Below, piece after piece: positions 1 to 9,559 of a stretch of 64,000 nucleotides of DNA. The stretch comes from Shouchella rhizosphaerae. Its GTDB lineage: Bacteria; Bacillota; Bacilli; Bacillales; Bacillaceae_D. The DNA is taken from NCBI RefSeq assembly GCF_900142675.1, contig NZ_FRBS01000004.1, positions 1 to 64,000 of the forward strand. Reading direction: 5' to 3'. The position numbers and the translations under genes are program-made. The notes beneath the pieces are model-generated. The model saw only the letters and a list, made by a program, of their open reading frames with translations. It was not told the origin of the DNA and ran no database searches. Every line of letters starts with the position of its first letter. Position 1 is the first letter of the stretch.

Positions 1-104
1 TTGCACAACCGAAGTTGTGGCTCACTATGATTGACGAGATACCTTGTATCTCTTTTACGCTTGGCTTTTGTTCAGTTTTCAAAGGACTCGGTTGCGACTT
101 CATG
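1..104 (-). other. leader of an rRNA operon (16S lies outside the window)
   Basis: Read on the minus strand this segment carries the boxA-like antitermination motif CCTTTGAAAACTGAAC (about 70-85), typical of Bacillus rRNA leaders and 16S-23S spacers, followed by a small hairpin CACAAC-TTCG-GTTGTG (about 4-20). No 16S sequence is present, so the rRNA gene should start just left of base 1. The B. subtilis counterpart of this locus (perR-ygzB) also sits beside an rRNA operon. Inference from motif and synteny. Confidence 0.75.
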
Positions 105-205
105 ATCTTAACATAGCGAAGACCATTCAGTCAATTTGTTTTTCAATGAATCGCCAGTTCGTTGGCGACATGAAATAATATATCATGGCTACAGAAATCG
201 GTCAA
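105..205 (-). promoter_or_regulatory. tandem sigma-A promoters of the rRNA operon (P1 and P2)
   Basis: On the minus strand P1 has -35 TTGACC (200-205) and -10 TATATT (177-182) with a 17-bp spacer, preceded by an A/T-rich UP-like tract (about 206-228). P2 has -35 TTGACT (129-134) and -10 TAAGAT (105-110) with an 18-bp spacer. Two promoters about 70 bp apart upstream of boxA is the normal arrangement for Bacillus rRNA operons. Confidence 0.75.
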
Positions 206-351
206 CACTTTTTTTGAAATTTTTTTTGGGAATGATCTCCTTCTATTTACAGAAGCGCTTTAACGAGATCGGTTAACCTATGTTATACTATACTCGATTC
301 GTTTTATTGAATGTAAGTTGCTATTTCAGATAAACACCAGGAGGGCAAGCA

Positions 352-717
352 ATGAAGCTAAAGTATACAAACAAAATCAACAAAATACGCACATTCGCAC
401 TAAGCTTAGTGTTTGTCGGGATCCTCATTATGTACGTCGGCATCTTCTTTAAAGAGCATCCAGTCATTATGGTCATCGCTATGATACTCGGTTTTCTAGC
501 CGTTATCGCTAGTACAGTTGTCTATTTTTTTATTGGCCTTCTTTCGACGCGGGCGGTTCCTGTCATATGCCCGTCATGCGAAAAGCAAACAAAAGTACTC
601 GGCCGTGTCGATGCGTGCATGCATTGCGATCAGCCACTAACGATGGACCGTTCACTTGAAGGAAAGGAATTTGACGAAGCTTATAACTCTCCCGCTTCCA
701 AAAAGTCACAAACATAA
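352..717 (+). CDS. ygzB: YgzB family (UPF0295) membrane protein
   Basis: Small membrane protein of unknown function, 121 residues, about the length of B. subtilis YgzB. Two hydrophobic segments (roughly residues 15-32 and 39-64) are followed by a soluble tail with two Cys-x2-Cys pairs (C73/C76 and C89/C92) that resemble a zinc ribbon. The start is supported by the ribosome site GGAGG 8 bases upstream. It converges with perR, the same neighbour as in B. subtilis. A shared terminator hairpin separates the two. Family assignment is from recognisable sequence and context; no biochemical role is known to me. Confidence 0.85.
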   Translation: MKLKYTNKINKIRTFALSLVFVGILIMYVGIFFKEHPVIMVIAMILGFLAVIASTVVYFFIGLLSTRAVPVICPSCEKQTKVLGRVDACMHCDQPLTMDRSLEGKEFDEAYNSPASKKSQT

Positions 718-731
718 AAACGGTATAGAAA

Positions 732-772
732 GGAAAAGAGGAAAGAGCGCTGGCTATTTCCTCTTTTTTCTT
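732..772. terminator. bidirectional terminator between ygzB and perR
   Basis: Inverted repeat AAAGAGGAAA...TTTCCTCTTT (about 735-744 and 757-766) with T tract on the plus side and A tract on the other, placed between the convergent stop codons. Confidence 0.75.
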
Positions 773-787
773 TCCTATCAGGTGCCC

Positions 788-1219
788 TTAACGCGCTTTT
801 TTGCAATCTGGGCATACGCCGTAAATTTCCATGCGATGATTGTCAACTTCAAAACCTGTCACATGCTCTGCAAGGGTTTCCACTTCATCTAGTCCAGGAT
901 AATGGAAGTCAACAATTTTACCGCATTGCGTGCAAATGACATGGTAATGGTTGCTTGTCACGCAATCAAAACGGCTTGAAGCGTCGCCATACGATAACTC
1001 TTTTACAATGCCAACTTCCTTAAAAACACGCAGATTGTTATATACAGTCGCTACGCTCATATTCGGGAAGCGCCCTTCTAATGCTTTATAAATTTCATCC
1101 GCTGTAGGGTGTGTCATTGATTCATACAAAAACTCCAAAATCGCGTGGCGCTGCGGTGTCATACGCACTCGTGTGCTTTTAAGCGCATCAATTGCTTCCG
1201 ATAAGCCTCGATTAGCCAT
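788..1219 (-). CDS. perR: peroxide-sensing Fur-family repressor PerR
   Basis: Metal-dependent transcriptional repressor of the peroxide stress regulon. 143 residues, close to B. subtilis PerR. The winged helix occupies about residues 15-80. The regulatory metal ligands H37, D85, H91, H93 and D104 all fall at the classical PerR positions, and the structural zinc site is C96/C99 plus C136/C139, so iron-catalysed histidine oxidation sensing should be intact. It is probably autoregulated: a near-perfect PerR box overlaps its -10 element. Likely targets in this window include katA (PerR-type boxes seen) and possibly bcp (none seen). Confidence 0.97.
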   Translation of the reverse strand: MANRGLSEAIDALKSTRVRMTPQRHAILEFLYESMTHPTADEIYKALEGRFPNMSVATVYNNLRVFKEVGIVKELSYGDASSRFDCVTSNHYHVICTQCGKIVDFHYPGLDEVETLAEHVTGFEVDNHRMEIYGVCPDCKKAR

Positions 1220-1254
1220 ACTATGCGCCTCTCTTTCGGAAAACTATTCTTTCT

Positions 1255-1269
1255 TTATATTAATTATAA
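1255..1269 (-). promoter_or_regulatory. PerR box overlapping the perR promoter
   Basis: TTATATTAATTATAA matches the PerR consensus TTATAATnATTATAA at all but one position. On the minus strand it overlaps -10 TATAAT (1263-1268), which has -35 TTGCTT (1286-1291) at a 17-bp spacing. This geometry predicts autorepression of perR. Confidence 0.8.
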
Positions 1270-1320
1270 GTTGTAACTTGGCTTTAAGCAAGAGCAGGCA
1301 AAAATTTGCTGTTTAGATGC

Positions 1321-1348
1321 AAAAGAACCACCCTATATGGGCGGTTCT
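1321..1348 (-). terminator. Rho-independent terminator of the bcp operon
   Basis: On the minus strand AGAACCGCCC-atata-GGGTGGTTCT followed by TTTT. It lies after the DarA-like gene, with a copy of the dispersed repeat filling the space between stop codon and hairpin. Confidence 0.7.
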
Positions 1349-1420
1349 CAGACTAGAGGCAAACACCAAGCATCTGCTCATTCTATTCAGATTGCACTCT
1401 TCGCCTGACAAGCGTTTTTG
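1349..1420 (-). repeat. dispersed 3'-UTR repeat, shortened copy
   Basis: Minus-strand sequence begins with AAAACGCTTGTCAGGCGAAG, continues through GAATAGAATGAGCA and ends in TCTAGTCTG. The same blocks in the same order occur in the copy at 5820-5944; the middle ~45 bp are missing here. It starts 7 bp after the stop codon at 1428 and ends exactly at the terminator hairpin. See findings. Confidence 0.65.
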
Positions 1421-1427
1421 ATCGTGT

Positions 1428-1724
1428 TCATGTTTGTACGAACAACGGTGTTGCGTTTGCAGCTGGAACTAGAAAAGAGGTATAACGATGTGTTTTTTTA
1501 TCTTTTCGCTGCCGCTTTGATTCAACATTTAAGCATGCATTTTTTAGAGCAGCTTGAAGCTGTTCCAAGTCCGATTCATGAACGCCAAACAAAAACGTTG
1601 TGCTGCCCTTTCTTAAAAAGCCGCCTGAACTAGAAAGTTCGGTCATCCGATACCCTTGTTTGCGCAAATCTTTTTCTACATCATCAGCGTAAAAATCATC
1701 AATAATGCATACTAACAGCTTCAT
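1428..1724 (-). CDS. PII-like protein of the DarA/YaaQ (DUF970) family
   Basis: 98 residues with the family's N-terminal strand (MKLLVCIIDD) and the conserved segment SGGFLRKGSTTFLFGV at about residues 33-48. The family prototype DarA binds cyclic di-AMP as a trimer; the phosphate-binding Asn of the GNTT loop is Ser here (GSTT) and the C terminus is shorter than DarA's, so nucleotide binding is uncertain. It has a strong ribosome site (GGGAGGG) and follows the 2-hydroxyacid dehydrogenase by 17 bp in an operon that starts with bcp. It is probably a paralogue, since the canonical darA sits near the replication origin in Bacillus. Function in this setting unknown. Confidence 0.75.
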   Translation of the reverse strand: MKLLVCIIDDFYADDVEKDLRKQGYRMTELSSSGGFLRKGSTTFLFGVHESDLEQLQAALKNACLNVESKRQRKDKKTHRYTSFLVPAANATPLFVQT

Positions 1725-1741
1725 CGTTTTGATCCCTCCCT

Positions 1742-2707
1742 TTAGTATCCTTTTTCAAAACAAACGATGTTTTTAAGATCCTCGTTGTTTATAAAGGCTT
1801 TTAAATTTTCCATAAAAATAACAAGAGCTCTTTTCATGTAATGGGATGTTGCTGCCGAAACATGAGGGGTAATCGTCACCGCCTTATCGTCCCACAAAGG
1901 TGAATCAAGGGGAAGCGGTTCTTCTGCAAAAACATCTAAATAAGCGTGATCAATTTGTTTTAATTTTAATGCATCGAGCAAATCCGTTTCAACTACGGAT
2001 TTTCCTCTACCCAAATTAATAAATACTGTGTGCCCCTTAAGTTGCCTAAACGCCTCTTTATTCAAAATGCCATGCGTTTGTTCTGTATAAGGAAGGATGT
2101 TGATCAGAACATCAGCCTTCCTCAATGCTTTATCCCATTCTTCCATAGAAAATGTCTGCTCAAAATGTTTTTGCGGACGGCCATCTGTATTAACGCCAAT
2201 TGTTCGCATACCAAACATGTTGGCCCGTTCAGCCGTTTTTGAAGCGATGGCGCCCGTGCCAAGAAAAACAGCTGTCATCCCAGTAAGTTCCTTCGGCTTG
2301 ATGCTTTTATCCCATTGTTTGTTTTGTTGCAACATCCGATAACGAGTAGCGTGTTTTACATAATCAAGCATCGCCCAAATAGCGTGTTCGGACATCGGCT
2401 CAGCATGAATGCCTCTGCTATTGGTTACCAACACGCCTCTATCATGCAAAAGGCGCAGAGGCAACCCTTCAATGCCAGCTGACATGACGTGAATCCACTT
2501 AAGTAAAGACGCTTTGCTCACAAGCGATTCCGTAATATCGTCGCCAAACGTAACAAGAACATCCGCCGTTTTTAAAATTTGATCGCTAGGAACTCCTTTT
2601 TTATCAGGAAAATAAAAGGACGTATTTGCAAAAGAGTGTTTAAGTAGCTCTTGCCTTTCCTCTGTTTGTTTCATAAAGAAAACAACCGATGCGTTCTCAC
2701 TCATCAT
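1742..2707 (-). CDS. D-isomer-specific 2-hydroxyacid dehydrogenase family protein
   Basis: NAD(P)-dependent dehydrogenase of the D-lactate/phosphoglycerate dehydrogenase fold, about 321 residues. The Rossmann motif GTGAIA is near residues 150-155. The catalytic triad can be placed as Arg in NLGRG (about 234), Glu in AEEP (about 263) and His in TPHVSA (about 282). Substrate cannot be told from sequence. I chose the start at 2707 because the ribosome site AAGGGA lies just before the ATGATG pair and the longer reading frame would run deep into bcp; the second ATG (2704) is equally possible. It overlaps the bcp stop, suggesting translational coupling. Confidence 0.85.
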   Translation of the reverse strand: MMSENASVVFFMKQTEERQELLKHSFANTSFYFPDKKGVPSDQILKTADVLVTFGDDITESLVSKASLLKWIHVMSAGIEGLPLRLLHDRGVLVTNSRGIHAEPMSEHAIWAMLDYVKHATRYRMLQQNKQWDKSIKPKELTGMTAVFLGTGAIASKTAERANMFGMRTIGVNTDGRPQKHFEQTFSMEEWDKALRKADVLINILPYTEQTHGILNKEAFRQLKGHTVFINLGRGKSVVETDLLDALKLKQIDHAYLDVFAEEPLPLDSPLWDDKAVTITPHVSAATSHYMKRALVIFMENLKAFINNEDLKNIVCFEKGY

Positions 2708-3167
2708 TTTGTCCCTTAACAAAAGCGAGTACATCTTCAACATGGTTTTTCACTTTTACATTGCGCCATTCTTTGAGAACCGTAAAGTCTTTGCCAATTA
2801 CAAACGTAGAGCGAACAATGCCCATGTACTCCTTGCCAAAGTTCTTTTTAAGCTGCCAAACTCCGTACGCTTTTGCAGCCTCCAAGTCCTCATCTGCCAC
2901 AAGCGGATAAGGCAGACCATGTTTTTCGGCAAATTTGTCATGTTTGTCTGCCGGATCGGGGCTTACACCTAGTACGATCGCTCCCTCTTTTTTAAAGGCT
3001 TCAGTTTGGTCGCGAAAATCACACGCTTCCGTCGTGCAGCCAGGGGTCATATCTTTCGGGTAAAAATAAAGGACAATGTAAGAGCCTTTGTAATCAGACA
3101 AACGAATCGTCTTTCCGCCATTTGCCGGCAGTTCAAAATCAGGTGCTTTTTCTCCTTGTCGTACCAT
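2697..3167 (-). CDS. bcp: thiol peroxidase Bcp (atypical 2-Cys peroxiredoxin)
   Basis: Reduces hydrogen and organic peroxides with thioredoxin as electron donor. 156 residues, the normal Bcp length. Peroxidatic Cys44 lies in the motif TPGCTTEAC with resolving Cys49 five residues later. It corresponds to B. subtilis ygaF, at the same place between gsaB and perR. Ribosome site AAGGAG. A plausible promoter on the minus strand is TTGAAG-17 bp-TAATCT in the 155-bp divergent gap with gsaB. First gene of an operon with a dehydrogenase and a PII-like protein. No PerR box is evident upstream. Confidence 0.93.
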   Translation of the reverse strand: MVRQGEKAPDFELPANGGKTIRLSDYKGSYIVLYFYPKDMTPGCTTEACDFRDQTEAFKKEGAIVLGVSPDPADKHDKFAEKHGLPYPLVADEDLEAAKAYGVWQLKKNFGKEYMGIVRSTFVIGKDFTVLKEWRNVKVKNHVEDVLAFVKGQNDE

Positions 3168-3270
3168 TCTATTACGCTCCTTTTCGATCAGTTACTCTCT
3201 CTTAAAAGATTAGCGGAATTGGCGAAATTCTTCAATGAAGAGATTTTTCTGTTGGCATATGCCCTTTTCT

Positions 3271-3299
3271 CTGACTTGCTATAGGACATATGCTATGAT
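3271..3299 (+). promoter_or_regulatory. probable sigma-A promoter of gsaB
   Basis: CTGACT (3271-3276) and TATGAT (3294-3299) with a 17-bp spacer, about 36 bp before the gsaB start codon. Confidence 0.5.
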
Positions 3300-3334
3300 A
3301 AGCGGGAGAAGTTTATTAGCAGATGGAGGTCCTT

Positions 3335-4639
3335 ATGAATCGCAAAACATCAGAATCCCTTTACCAGGAAGCTCAACATGTAATTGTAGGTGGTGTAAAT
3401 AGCCCTTCTAGAGCCTACAAAGGAGTGGGCGGCGGCACGCCTGTTTTCATGGAAAGGGGAGAAGGTGCCTATTTTTATGATGTTGACGGCAACCGCTATA
3501 TTGATTATTTAGCGGCATACGGCCCCATTATCACCGGTCACGCCCATCCAGTCATTACAAAAGCTATACAAGACCAGGCCGCCAAAGGCGTTCTTTTTGG
3601 CACGCCAACTCGGCTTGAAAATGAATTTGCACAGGAACTAACAAATGCCATTCCATCCCTTGAAAAAGTACGCTTTGTAAATTCGGGAACTGAAGCGGTC
3701 ATGACGACGATTCGCGTCGCAAGAGCGTATACAGGCAAAGAAAAAATCATTAAATTTGCTGGATGCTACCATGGCCATTCTGATCTCGTTCTCGTAGCTG
3801 CTGGATCAGGCCCTTCTACACTCGGCACTCCAGACTCAGCTGGCGTTACAGCTGCAACGGCAAGTGAAGTCATTACCGTTCCCTTTAATGACATCGAGGC
3901 ATTTAAAGAAGCGCTAGCCCATTGGGGAAGCGAAACAGCCGCTGTCCTTGTTGAACCAATCGTTGGCAATTTTGGCATTGTCGAACCTGAGCCAGGCTTT
4001 TTAGAAGCTGTTAATGACCTTGCTCATAGCGCCGGCGCTCTCGTGATCTATGATGAAGTCATTACGGCTTTCCGCTTTATGTATGGAGGCGCTCAAGACT
4101 ACTTGAATGTGAAGCCAGATATGACCGCTCTAGGAAAAATTATTGGCGGCGGATTGCCAATTGGCGCATACGGCGGCCGGATGGATATTATGGAGCAAGT
4201 CGCTCCACTTGGACCCGCCTACCAAGCTGGGACAATGGCCGGAAACCCTGCATCCATGAGCGCAGGTATTGCTTGCCTCGAAGTCTTGCGAACAGAAGGC
4301 GTATACGAGAAACTCGATGAACTTGGGGCACGCCTTGAAGAAGGCCTCTATTTAGCGGCCGCAAAAGCGAATGTTCCGATTTCAATTAACCGGTTAAAAG
4401 GAGCGCTAACCGTTTATTTTACAGATGAGCCCGTCATTGATTATGAAGGAGCCAAACGTTCTAACGGCGATCAATTTAGCGTCTTTTTCAAAGCGATGTT
4501 AAATGAAGGAATTCACTTGGCGCCTTCCAAATACGAAGCTTGGTTTTTAACGATTGCCCATACCAAAAATGACATTGATGAAACAATTGAAGCTGCGTAC
4601 CGTTCATTTAAAACAGTCGCTGCGGATTTCTATAGCTGA
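3335..4639 (+). CDS. gsaB: glutamate-1-semialdehyde 2,1-aminomutase
   Basis: PLP enzyme that converts glutamate-1-semialdehyde to 5-aminolevulinate, the first tetrapyrrole precursor. 434 residues from the chosen start. The PLP-binding lysine is K268 in [18 protein letters not shown]; the aminotransferase class III residues NSGTEAVM (about 119-126) and the DE of YDEVI are present. I chose ATG 3335 because GGAGG stands 5 bases before it; an in-frame upstream codon gives an unsupported 4-residue extension. Position next to bcp/perR matches the B. subtilis paralogue gsaB rather than the hemAXCDBL operon copy. Confidence 0.93.
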   Translation: MNRKTSESLYQEAQHVIVGGVNSPSRAYKGVGGGTPVFMERGEGAYFYDVDGNRYIDYLAAYGPIITGHAHPVITKAIQDQAAKGVLFGTPTRLENEFAQELTNAIPSLEKVRFVNSGTEAVMTTIRVARAYTGKEKIIKFAGCYHGHSDLVLVAAGSGPSTLGTPDSAGVTAATASEVITVPFNDIEAFKEALAHWGSETAAVLVEPIVGNFGIVEPEPGFLEAVNDLAHSAGALVIYDEVITAFRFMYGGAQDYLNVKPDMTALGKIIGGGLPIGAYGGRMDIMEQVAPLGPAYQAGTMAGNPASMSAGIACLEVLRTEGVYEKLDELGARLEEGLYLAAAKANVPISINRLKGALTVYFTDEPVIDYEGAKRSNGDQFSVFFKAMLNEGIHLAPSKYEAWFLTIAHTKNDIDETIEAAYRSFKTVAADFYS

Positions 4640-4729
4640 TCAGCGCATGAAACAGCCGCGACTCAAATATACTAGAAAGGCCCAGAACGGAATGCCATGT
4701 TTTTAAACTGAGAAAGGACAATGCGATAC

Positions 4730-5794
4730 ATGAGACTAGGAGCTCGTATCTTGAAAACGGGGCTTGCAGTCGTACTTGCCCTTTATCTGGCCAATTGGCT
4801 CCAATTTAATCCACCGACATTTGCCGCGATTGCTGCCGCTTTCGCGATTCAGCCTTCGCTGTTTCGGACATTGCGGACTTTCAGCCACCAAGTGCAAGCC
4901 AATTTGATTGGCGCTATTATTGGTGTCATCTTTGTAATGACATTTGGGCATGCGCCTTTCGTAGTTGGTGTTGTAGTAATGCTTTCCATTGCGATCTTTA
5001 TTAAATTAAAATTGGAGCCGGCTATTATTCCAACAGCAATTGTGACTGTGATCATCATCATGGAGAGCCCGTCCGATAATTTCCTAGAATTTGCAGCACA
5101 AAGGTTTATCCTTGTTTTGATAGGCATCCTTGCCGCTTTTCTTGTGAATTTAGCTTTTATACCGCCACGGTATGAGAACAAAGTTTACGACAAGCTGTCT
5201 TCCACGACAGACAGCTTGCTCGAGTGGCTAGAACTTGTTGCCCGCCGTGAGGCTGACTCGATTGCTTTGCGTGAAGACATGAAAGCGCAAAAAAACCATT
5301 TGGATAAAACAAATGACTTGTTTAATTTGTTCAGGGAAGAACGCAATTATTTTCGCTCGAAAACATTTAACCAACGCCGGAAAGTCGTCGTGTTTAGGCA
5401 AATGATTTCTACTAGCGAAAAAGCATACCGTGTCTTGGAAATGCTTGAGCATCGCTCTGAAGACTTTAGCAATCTCCCTGACCGTGTGAAAGGCAGAATC
5501 GAAGAGCAAATTACATCGTTGACCGATTACCACCGCCGCATTATTTTGCGTTACAACGGGAAGGTCAGCACCAATGCCCTTGAAGATTATGTGAACGAAA
5601 TTGAAGAAGGGCAATCGACAATGACGAATCTGTTTGTTACTCTTTATGAAGAAGAAGCGTTTGACTTGGCTCAATGGCATTCTTTCCTGCCAGCAATTTC
5701 AGCCATTATTGAATACCAGCAAGAGTTGGAGCACCTTGATACGCTTGTCGAAAACCACCAAATCCACACAACTGAAGACGATGCAAATACGTAA
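4730..5794 (+). CDS. ygaE: YgaE-type (UPF0421) aromatic acid exporter family membrane protein
   Basis: About 354 residues. The N-terminal ~145 residues hold several transmembrane segments typical of the FUSC/aromatic-acid-exporter fold (for example VVLALYLANWL and the stretches near 60-90 and 110-140). The remaining ~200 residues are charged, helical and probably cytoplasmic. Transport substrate unknown. Start ATG 4730 is chosen because the family begins MxLGARI; an ATG nine bases upstream is closer to AAAGGA and may be used. It lies downstream of gsaB in the same direction, as in B. subtilis, and ends in a shared terminator. Confidence 0.85.
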   Translation: MRLGARILKTGLAVVLALYLANWLQFNPPTFAAIAAAFAIQPSLFRTLRTFSHQVQANLIGAIIGVIFVMTFGHAPFVVGVVVMLSIAIFIKLKLEPAIIPTAIVTVIIIMESPSDNFLEFAAQRFILVLIGILAAFLVNLAFIPPRYENKVYDKLSSTTDSLLEWLELVARREADSIALREDMKAQKNHLDKTNDLFNLFREERNYFRSKTFNQRRKVVVFRQMISTSEKAYRVLEMLEHRSEDFSNLPDRVKGRIEEQITSLTDYHRRIILRYNGKVSTNALEDYVNEIEEGQSTMTNLFVTLYEEEAFDLAQWHSFLPAISAIIEYQQELEHLDTLVENHQIHTTEDDANT

Positions 5795-5819
5795 AAAAAC
5801 CGCCTTTTAGGCGGTTTTT
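5793..5819. terminator. bidirectional terminator of ygaE and ygaD
   Basis: Perfect hairpin AAACCGCC-tttta-GGCGGTTT with T tracts on both strands, between convergent ygaE and ygaD. The dispersed repeat at 5820 begins directly at its ygaD side. Confidence 0.85.
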
Positions 5820-5944
5820 CAGACTGTAGAAAAACGCTCGCATACTTCGTCGTTTGCCTCGGTCATATGCTCATGAACCCACGTTCTATTCGCATCTTCC
5901 CTCGCCTGCACTCCTCGTCTGACAAGCGTTTTCTATCAGCCTGA
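5820..5944 (-). repeat. dispersed 3'-UTR palindromic repeat, near-complete copy
   Basis: On the minus strand it opens TCAGGCTGATAGAAAACGCT and closes AGCGTTTTTCTACAGTCTG, so the ends are inverted repeats. By eye it is about 80% identical over its length to the copy at 35740-35865. It begins 4 bp after the ygaD stop codon and ends exactly at the terminator hairpin 5793-5819. Confidence 0.8.
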
Positions 5945-5948
5945 TCCT

Positions 5949-7697
5949 TTACGCTTCCAATTCTTGGACGCTGTATAGTTTGTAATAGGAACCTTGCTTT
6001 TCCATTAATTCTTTATGAGTGCCTTGTTCGACTACTTTTCCGTCGTCTATGACCACAATCGTATCGGCATTCGTAATGGTCGACAAACGATGTGCAACGA
6101 TAAACGTTGTCCGGTCTCGGGCCAGCTTTTCTAGTGCTTCTTGGATAAAATGTTCGCTTTCCAAATCGAGTGCTGACGTCGCTTCGTCAAAAACGAGAAC
6201 AGGTGGGTTTTTTAAAAATACGCGGGCAATGGCAATGCGCTGCTTTTGCCCTCCAGATAGTTTGACTCCCCGTTCGCCAACTTCAGTATCATAGCCATTT
6301 TCCAGCTTGCAAATAAATTCATGGGCGTTGGCTGCTTTTGCTGCCTGAATGACTTCTTCATCTGTTGCATCAGGCTTTCCAATTTTGATGTTCGATTTTA
6401 CGCTGTCGCTAAACAGGATATTATCTTGCAGTACCATGCCAATATTGTCGCGCAGACTTCTCACGACGAGGTCACGAATGTCTTTGCCGTCAATCAGAAT
6501 CCGGCCTTTTGTAACATCGTAAAACCTCGGTATCAGGCTGACGAGCGTGCTTTTCCCTCCACCGCTCATGCCAACAAGGGCAACCGTCTGCCCAGCTGGA
6601 ATGTTTAAATGGATATCTTGTAGTGCCGGGGCCGCTTCATTGTCGTAGGAAAAGGTCACATGTTCAAATGTCACAGCTCCTTTGACATCAGTCAACACAT
6701 CTGCTCCTTCTTTGTCTGTAATATCGTATTTCTCATCAATAAACTCAAAAACGCGGTCCATCGAAGCAATGGACTGTGTTAACGTTGTCGATGAATTGAC
6801 AAGCCGCCGTAACGGGCCGTATAGCCGTTCCATATAAAGGACAAAAGCACTCATGGCCCCGAGCTCTAAGCTGCCATTTAGCACAAACAGCGCCGATACA
6901 AACAGAACAAGAAGCGGGGCAATGTCCGTCACAGTATTGACGACGGCAAACGTTTTTGCGTTCCAAGCCGTATGATCAAGTGCTTTCGCTAAAAAGCGTT
7001 GGTTGCGAACAGCAAATTGCTTTTGTTCATAGTCTTCATTGGCAAAACTGCGGATGACATTCATCCCTTGGACGCGCTCATGCAAATGGCCTTGTACATC
7101 CGCAAGCGCTTGTGAACGAGTCCGCGTCAGCTTCCGCAAACGTTGGTAAAAATATTTAATCGAAAACCCGTAAAACGGAAACATCGAAATAGCAACAAGC
7201 GTCAACCATACGTTTAATTGGAGCATAATTGCAATCGCGATTAAAATCGTCGCCAAATCGAGCCATATGTTCATAAGGCCAGTGATCACAAAGTTTTTCG
7301 TTTGCTCGACGTCGTGGATGACCCGGGAAATGACTTCCCCCACTTTGCGGTTTGAGTAAAAGCGCAAACTCAGCTTTTGAATATGCGTGAACAAGTGGTC
7401 ACGAATATCGTATAGTACTTTGTTGCCGATCCATTGGGCAAAATACTGCCTGTAGTATTCAATTGGCGGGCGCAAAACGATAAACAAAAACGCCATGCCG
7501 CCAATAATCCAATAAAGTTGTGAAGATTGTTCAGCAATAGACAACTCTTCATTGAGAAGAACATCGTCAATAATGTACATCATCGCAAGTGGAAATAACA
7601 GCGGGATGCCAAATTTCAGCAACCCAATTAAAATCGTTCCAATAATTTCTTTGCGGTATGGCTTTACAAACACCAAATACCTTTTGATTGTCTTCAA
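5949..7697 (-). CDS. ygaD: ABC transporter, fused permease and ATPase (exporter type)
   Basis: 582-residue half-transporter of the MsbA/LmrA-like exporter class. Six membrane segments fill about residues 15-320. The ATPase domain has Walker [10 protein letters not shown] (about 375), signature LSGGQKQR (about 479) and Walker B VLVFDEAT (about 499), all intact. It should work as a homodimer at the membrane; the substrate is unknown. It starts with TTG, supported by AAGAAGGGG five bases upstream. Orthologous in position to B. subtilis ygaD, downstream of ygaC with a terminator hairpin between them. Confidence 0.9.
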   Translation of the reverse strand: MKTIKRYLVFVKPYRKEIIGTILIGLLKFGIPLLFPLAMMYIIDDVLLNEELSIAEQSSQLYWIIGGMAFLFIVLRPPIEYYRQYFAQWIGNKVLYDIRDHLFTHIQKLSLRFYSNRKVGEVISRVIHDVEQTKNFVITGLMNIWLDLATILIAIAIMLQLNVWLTLVAISMFPFYGFSIKYFYQRLRKLTRTRSQALADVQGHLHERVQGMNVIRSFANEDYEQKQFAVRNQRFLAKALDHTAWNAKTFAVVNTVTDIAPLLVLFVSALFVLNGSLELGAMSAFVLYMERLYGPLRRLVNSSTTLTQSIASMDRVFEFIDEKYDITDKEGADVLTDVKGAVTFEHVTFSYDNEAAPALQDIHLNIPAGQTVALVGMSGGGKSTLVSLIPRFYDVTKGRILIDGKDIRDLVVRSLRDNIGMVLQDNILFSDSVKSNIKIGKPDATDEEVIQAAKAANAHEFICKLENGYDTEVGERGVKLSGGQKQRIAIARVFLKNPPVLVFDEATSALDLESEHFIQEALEKLARDRTTFIVAHRLSTITNADTIVVIDDGKVVEQGTHKELMEKQGSYYKLYSVQELEA

Positions 7698-7715
7698 GTA
7701 AACCCCTTCTTTTTC

Positions 7716-7743
7716 TATAAAGAAAGCCTGAAGGCTCAGGCTC
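7716..7743 (-). terminator. terminator after ygaC
   Basis: Minus-strand AGCCTGA-gcct-TCAGGCT followed by TTCTTT, directly after the ygaC stop and before the ygaD start. Confidence 0.6.
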
Positions 7744-8271
7744 TTAGCGGTATTGCAAATACCGTTCGTACCAGTTTTCTACAAATTGGGGCGCAAACGG
7801 CCCTTTTCTCTGGTGGATCCACGATATAAGCTCGTCTACACTTTTTCGTAATATAACATCAAGTTCTGGCGGATACTTCATGAGCTTGCTATGCAGTTCG
7901 TATTCATCTTCATCGAGCAGCTTCATCGTCATATCCGGATACACTTTAATGTCCAAGTCATAATCAATATACTTCAACGCTTCTTCATCCCATGTAAAAG
8001 GCGTTCCAAGATTGCAGTAGTAATAAATGCCATCAGCGCGAAGCATGCAAATCATGTTGAACCATTGCTCGGCATCAAAATAACAAATCGCTGGTTCACG
8101 CGTCCGCCAATTTCTTCCGTCCGCTTCCCTGACAATGATGCGGTCATTTCCTGCTACTACGACTTTAGACGTTCCTTTCAACACAATCGTATCTTCCCAA
8201 ATGCGGTGAAGCTTCCCATTATGCTTGTAGCTGTGTATCTGGATAGTGCTGCCTTCCTTAGGAAAGCTCAT
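7744..8271 (-). CDS. ygaC: YgaC, DUF402-family nucleoside tri/diphosphate phosphatase
   Basis: 175 residues, closely resembling B. subtilis YgaC along the whole length, with the family's core YYCNLGTPF and [11 protein letters not shown] (about residues 95-130) and the tail RKGPFAP. DUF402 proteins hydrolyse nucleoside tri- and diphosphates with divalent metal, the acidic pair in the core serving as ligands. The start at 8271 is chosen because AAAGGAG lies six bases upstream; a longer frame adds nine residues without support. Syntenic between sspE and ygaD. Confidence 0.88.
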   Translation of the reverse strand: MSFPKEGSTIQIHSYKHNGKLHRIWEDTIVLKGTSKVVVAGNDRIIVREADGRNWRTREPAICYFDAEQWFNMICMLRADGIYYYCNLGTPFTWDEEALKYIDYDLDIKVYPDMTMKLLDEDEYELHSKLMKYPPELDVILRKSVDELISWIHQRKGPFAPQFVENWYERYLQYR

Positions 8272-8415
8272 AGCGGGCTCCTTTCTCTCAATTTCCACAC
8301 ACGCAGACTCTTCTGCTATCCTTCACAATTTGAATGTACATCCTCTATTATACAAGGTTCAGGTCGTATTTAAAACGTTAAGGCTCGCAAAGGCAAAAGT
8401 AGCTTCGTTTTGACA

Positions 8416-8459
8416 AAAAAAGACACCCCTTAACCTAGTTGGCAAAGGGTGTCTTTTTG
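8416..8459. terminator. terminator after sspE
   Basis: Long stem AAAAAGACACCC...GGGTGTCTTTTT (8417-8428 and 8447-8458) with A and T tracts on both sides. It lies just past the sspE stop codon on the minus strand. Confidence 0.75.
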
Positions 8460-8484
8460 CGCCAAAGCGCTCGCGTTTCACAAA

Positions 8485-8637
8485 TTATTGTTGGTTCTTT
8501 TTAGCTGCTGATTGAGCGTTTTGTTGTTTTACTTCTTGTACGTCTGTCTCGCTCGCAAATTCAGCATTGTATCCTTGTTCAGAAGCTTGGTTTTGCTTCT
8601 TTACTTGGTTTTTGTTTGTTTTTGATGCTTTGTCCAT
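8485..8637 (-). CDS. sspE: gamma-type small acid-soluble spore protein
   Basis: 50-residue spore protein, rich in Gln, Asn, Lys and Ala and lacking hydrophobic core residues. It contains one copy of the gamma-type block GYNAEFASETD (residues 22-32), the site cut by the germination protease GPR. B. subtilis SspE has two such repeats and is about 84 residues, so this is a single-repeat form. Ribosome site GGAGGTGA seven bases before ATG. It serves as an amino-acid store in the spore core. Same place as sspE in B. subtilis, between fabL and ygaC. Confidence 0.88.
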   Translation of the reverse strand: MDKASKTNKNQVKKQNQASEQGYNAEFASETDVQEVKQQNAQSAAKKNQQ

Positions 8638-8704
8638 GGTTTATCACCTCCACGCTATATACTTTTCCCGTGGAGTTTTTTTCTATGCAAAAAAAAATAA
8701 AACG

Positions 8705-9475
<771 letters not shown>

Positions 9476-9559
9476 TCAGTACGATTTATCCATTATAACG
9501 CATAGGCAGGCGCTCGAACAGCCAAACTACACGAAAGCACAGGAAAGGAGCATTTTAGT

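Noticed and set aside
1-104. 16S or 23S rRNA gene end
   Set aside because: Only leader features (boxA, hairpin, promoters) are seen; no conserved rRNA sequence lies within the window.
656-892. 78-codon plus-strand frame between ygzB and perR
   Set aside because: Runs through a terminator and across perR in antisense.
1418-1633. 71-codon plus-strand frame over the DarA-like gene
   Set aside because: Antisense shadow; the minus-strand gene has ribosome site and family motifs.
5228-5680. 150-codon minus-strand frame inside ygaE
   Set aside because: Antisense shadow; ygaE is syntenic and has the family sequence.
7891-8373. 160-codon plus-strand frame over ygaC
   Set aside because: Antisense shadow of ygaC; no ribosome site.
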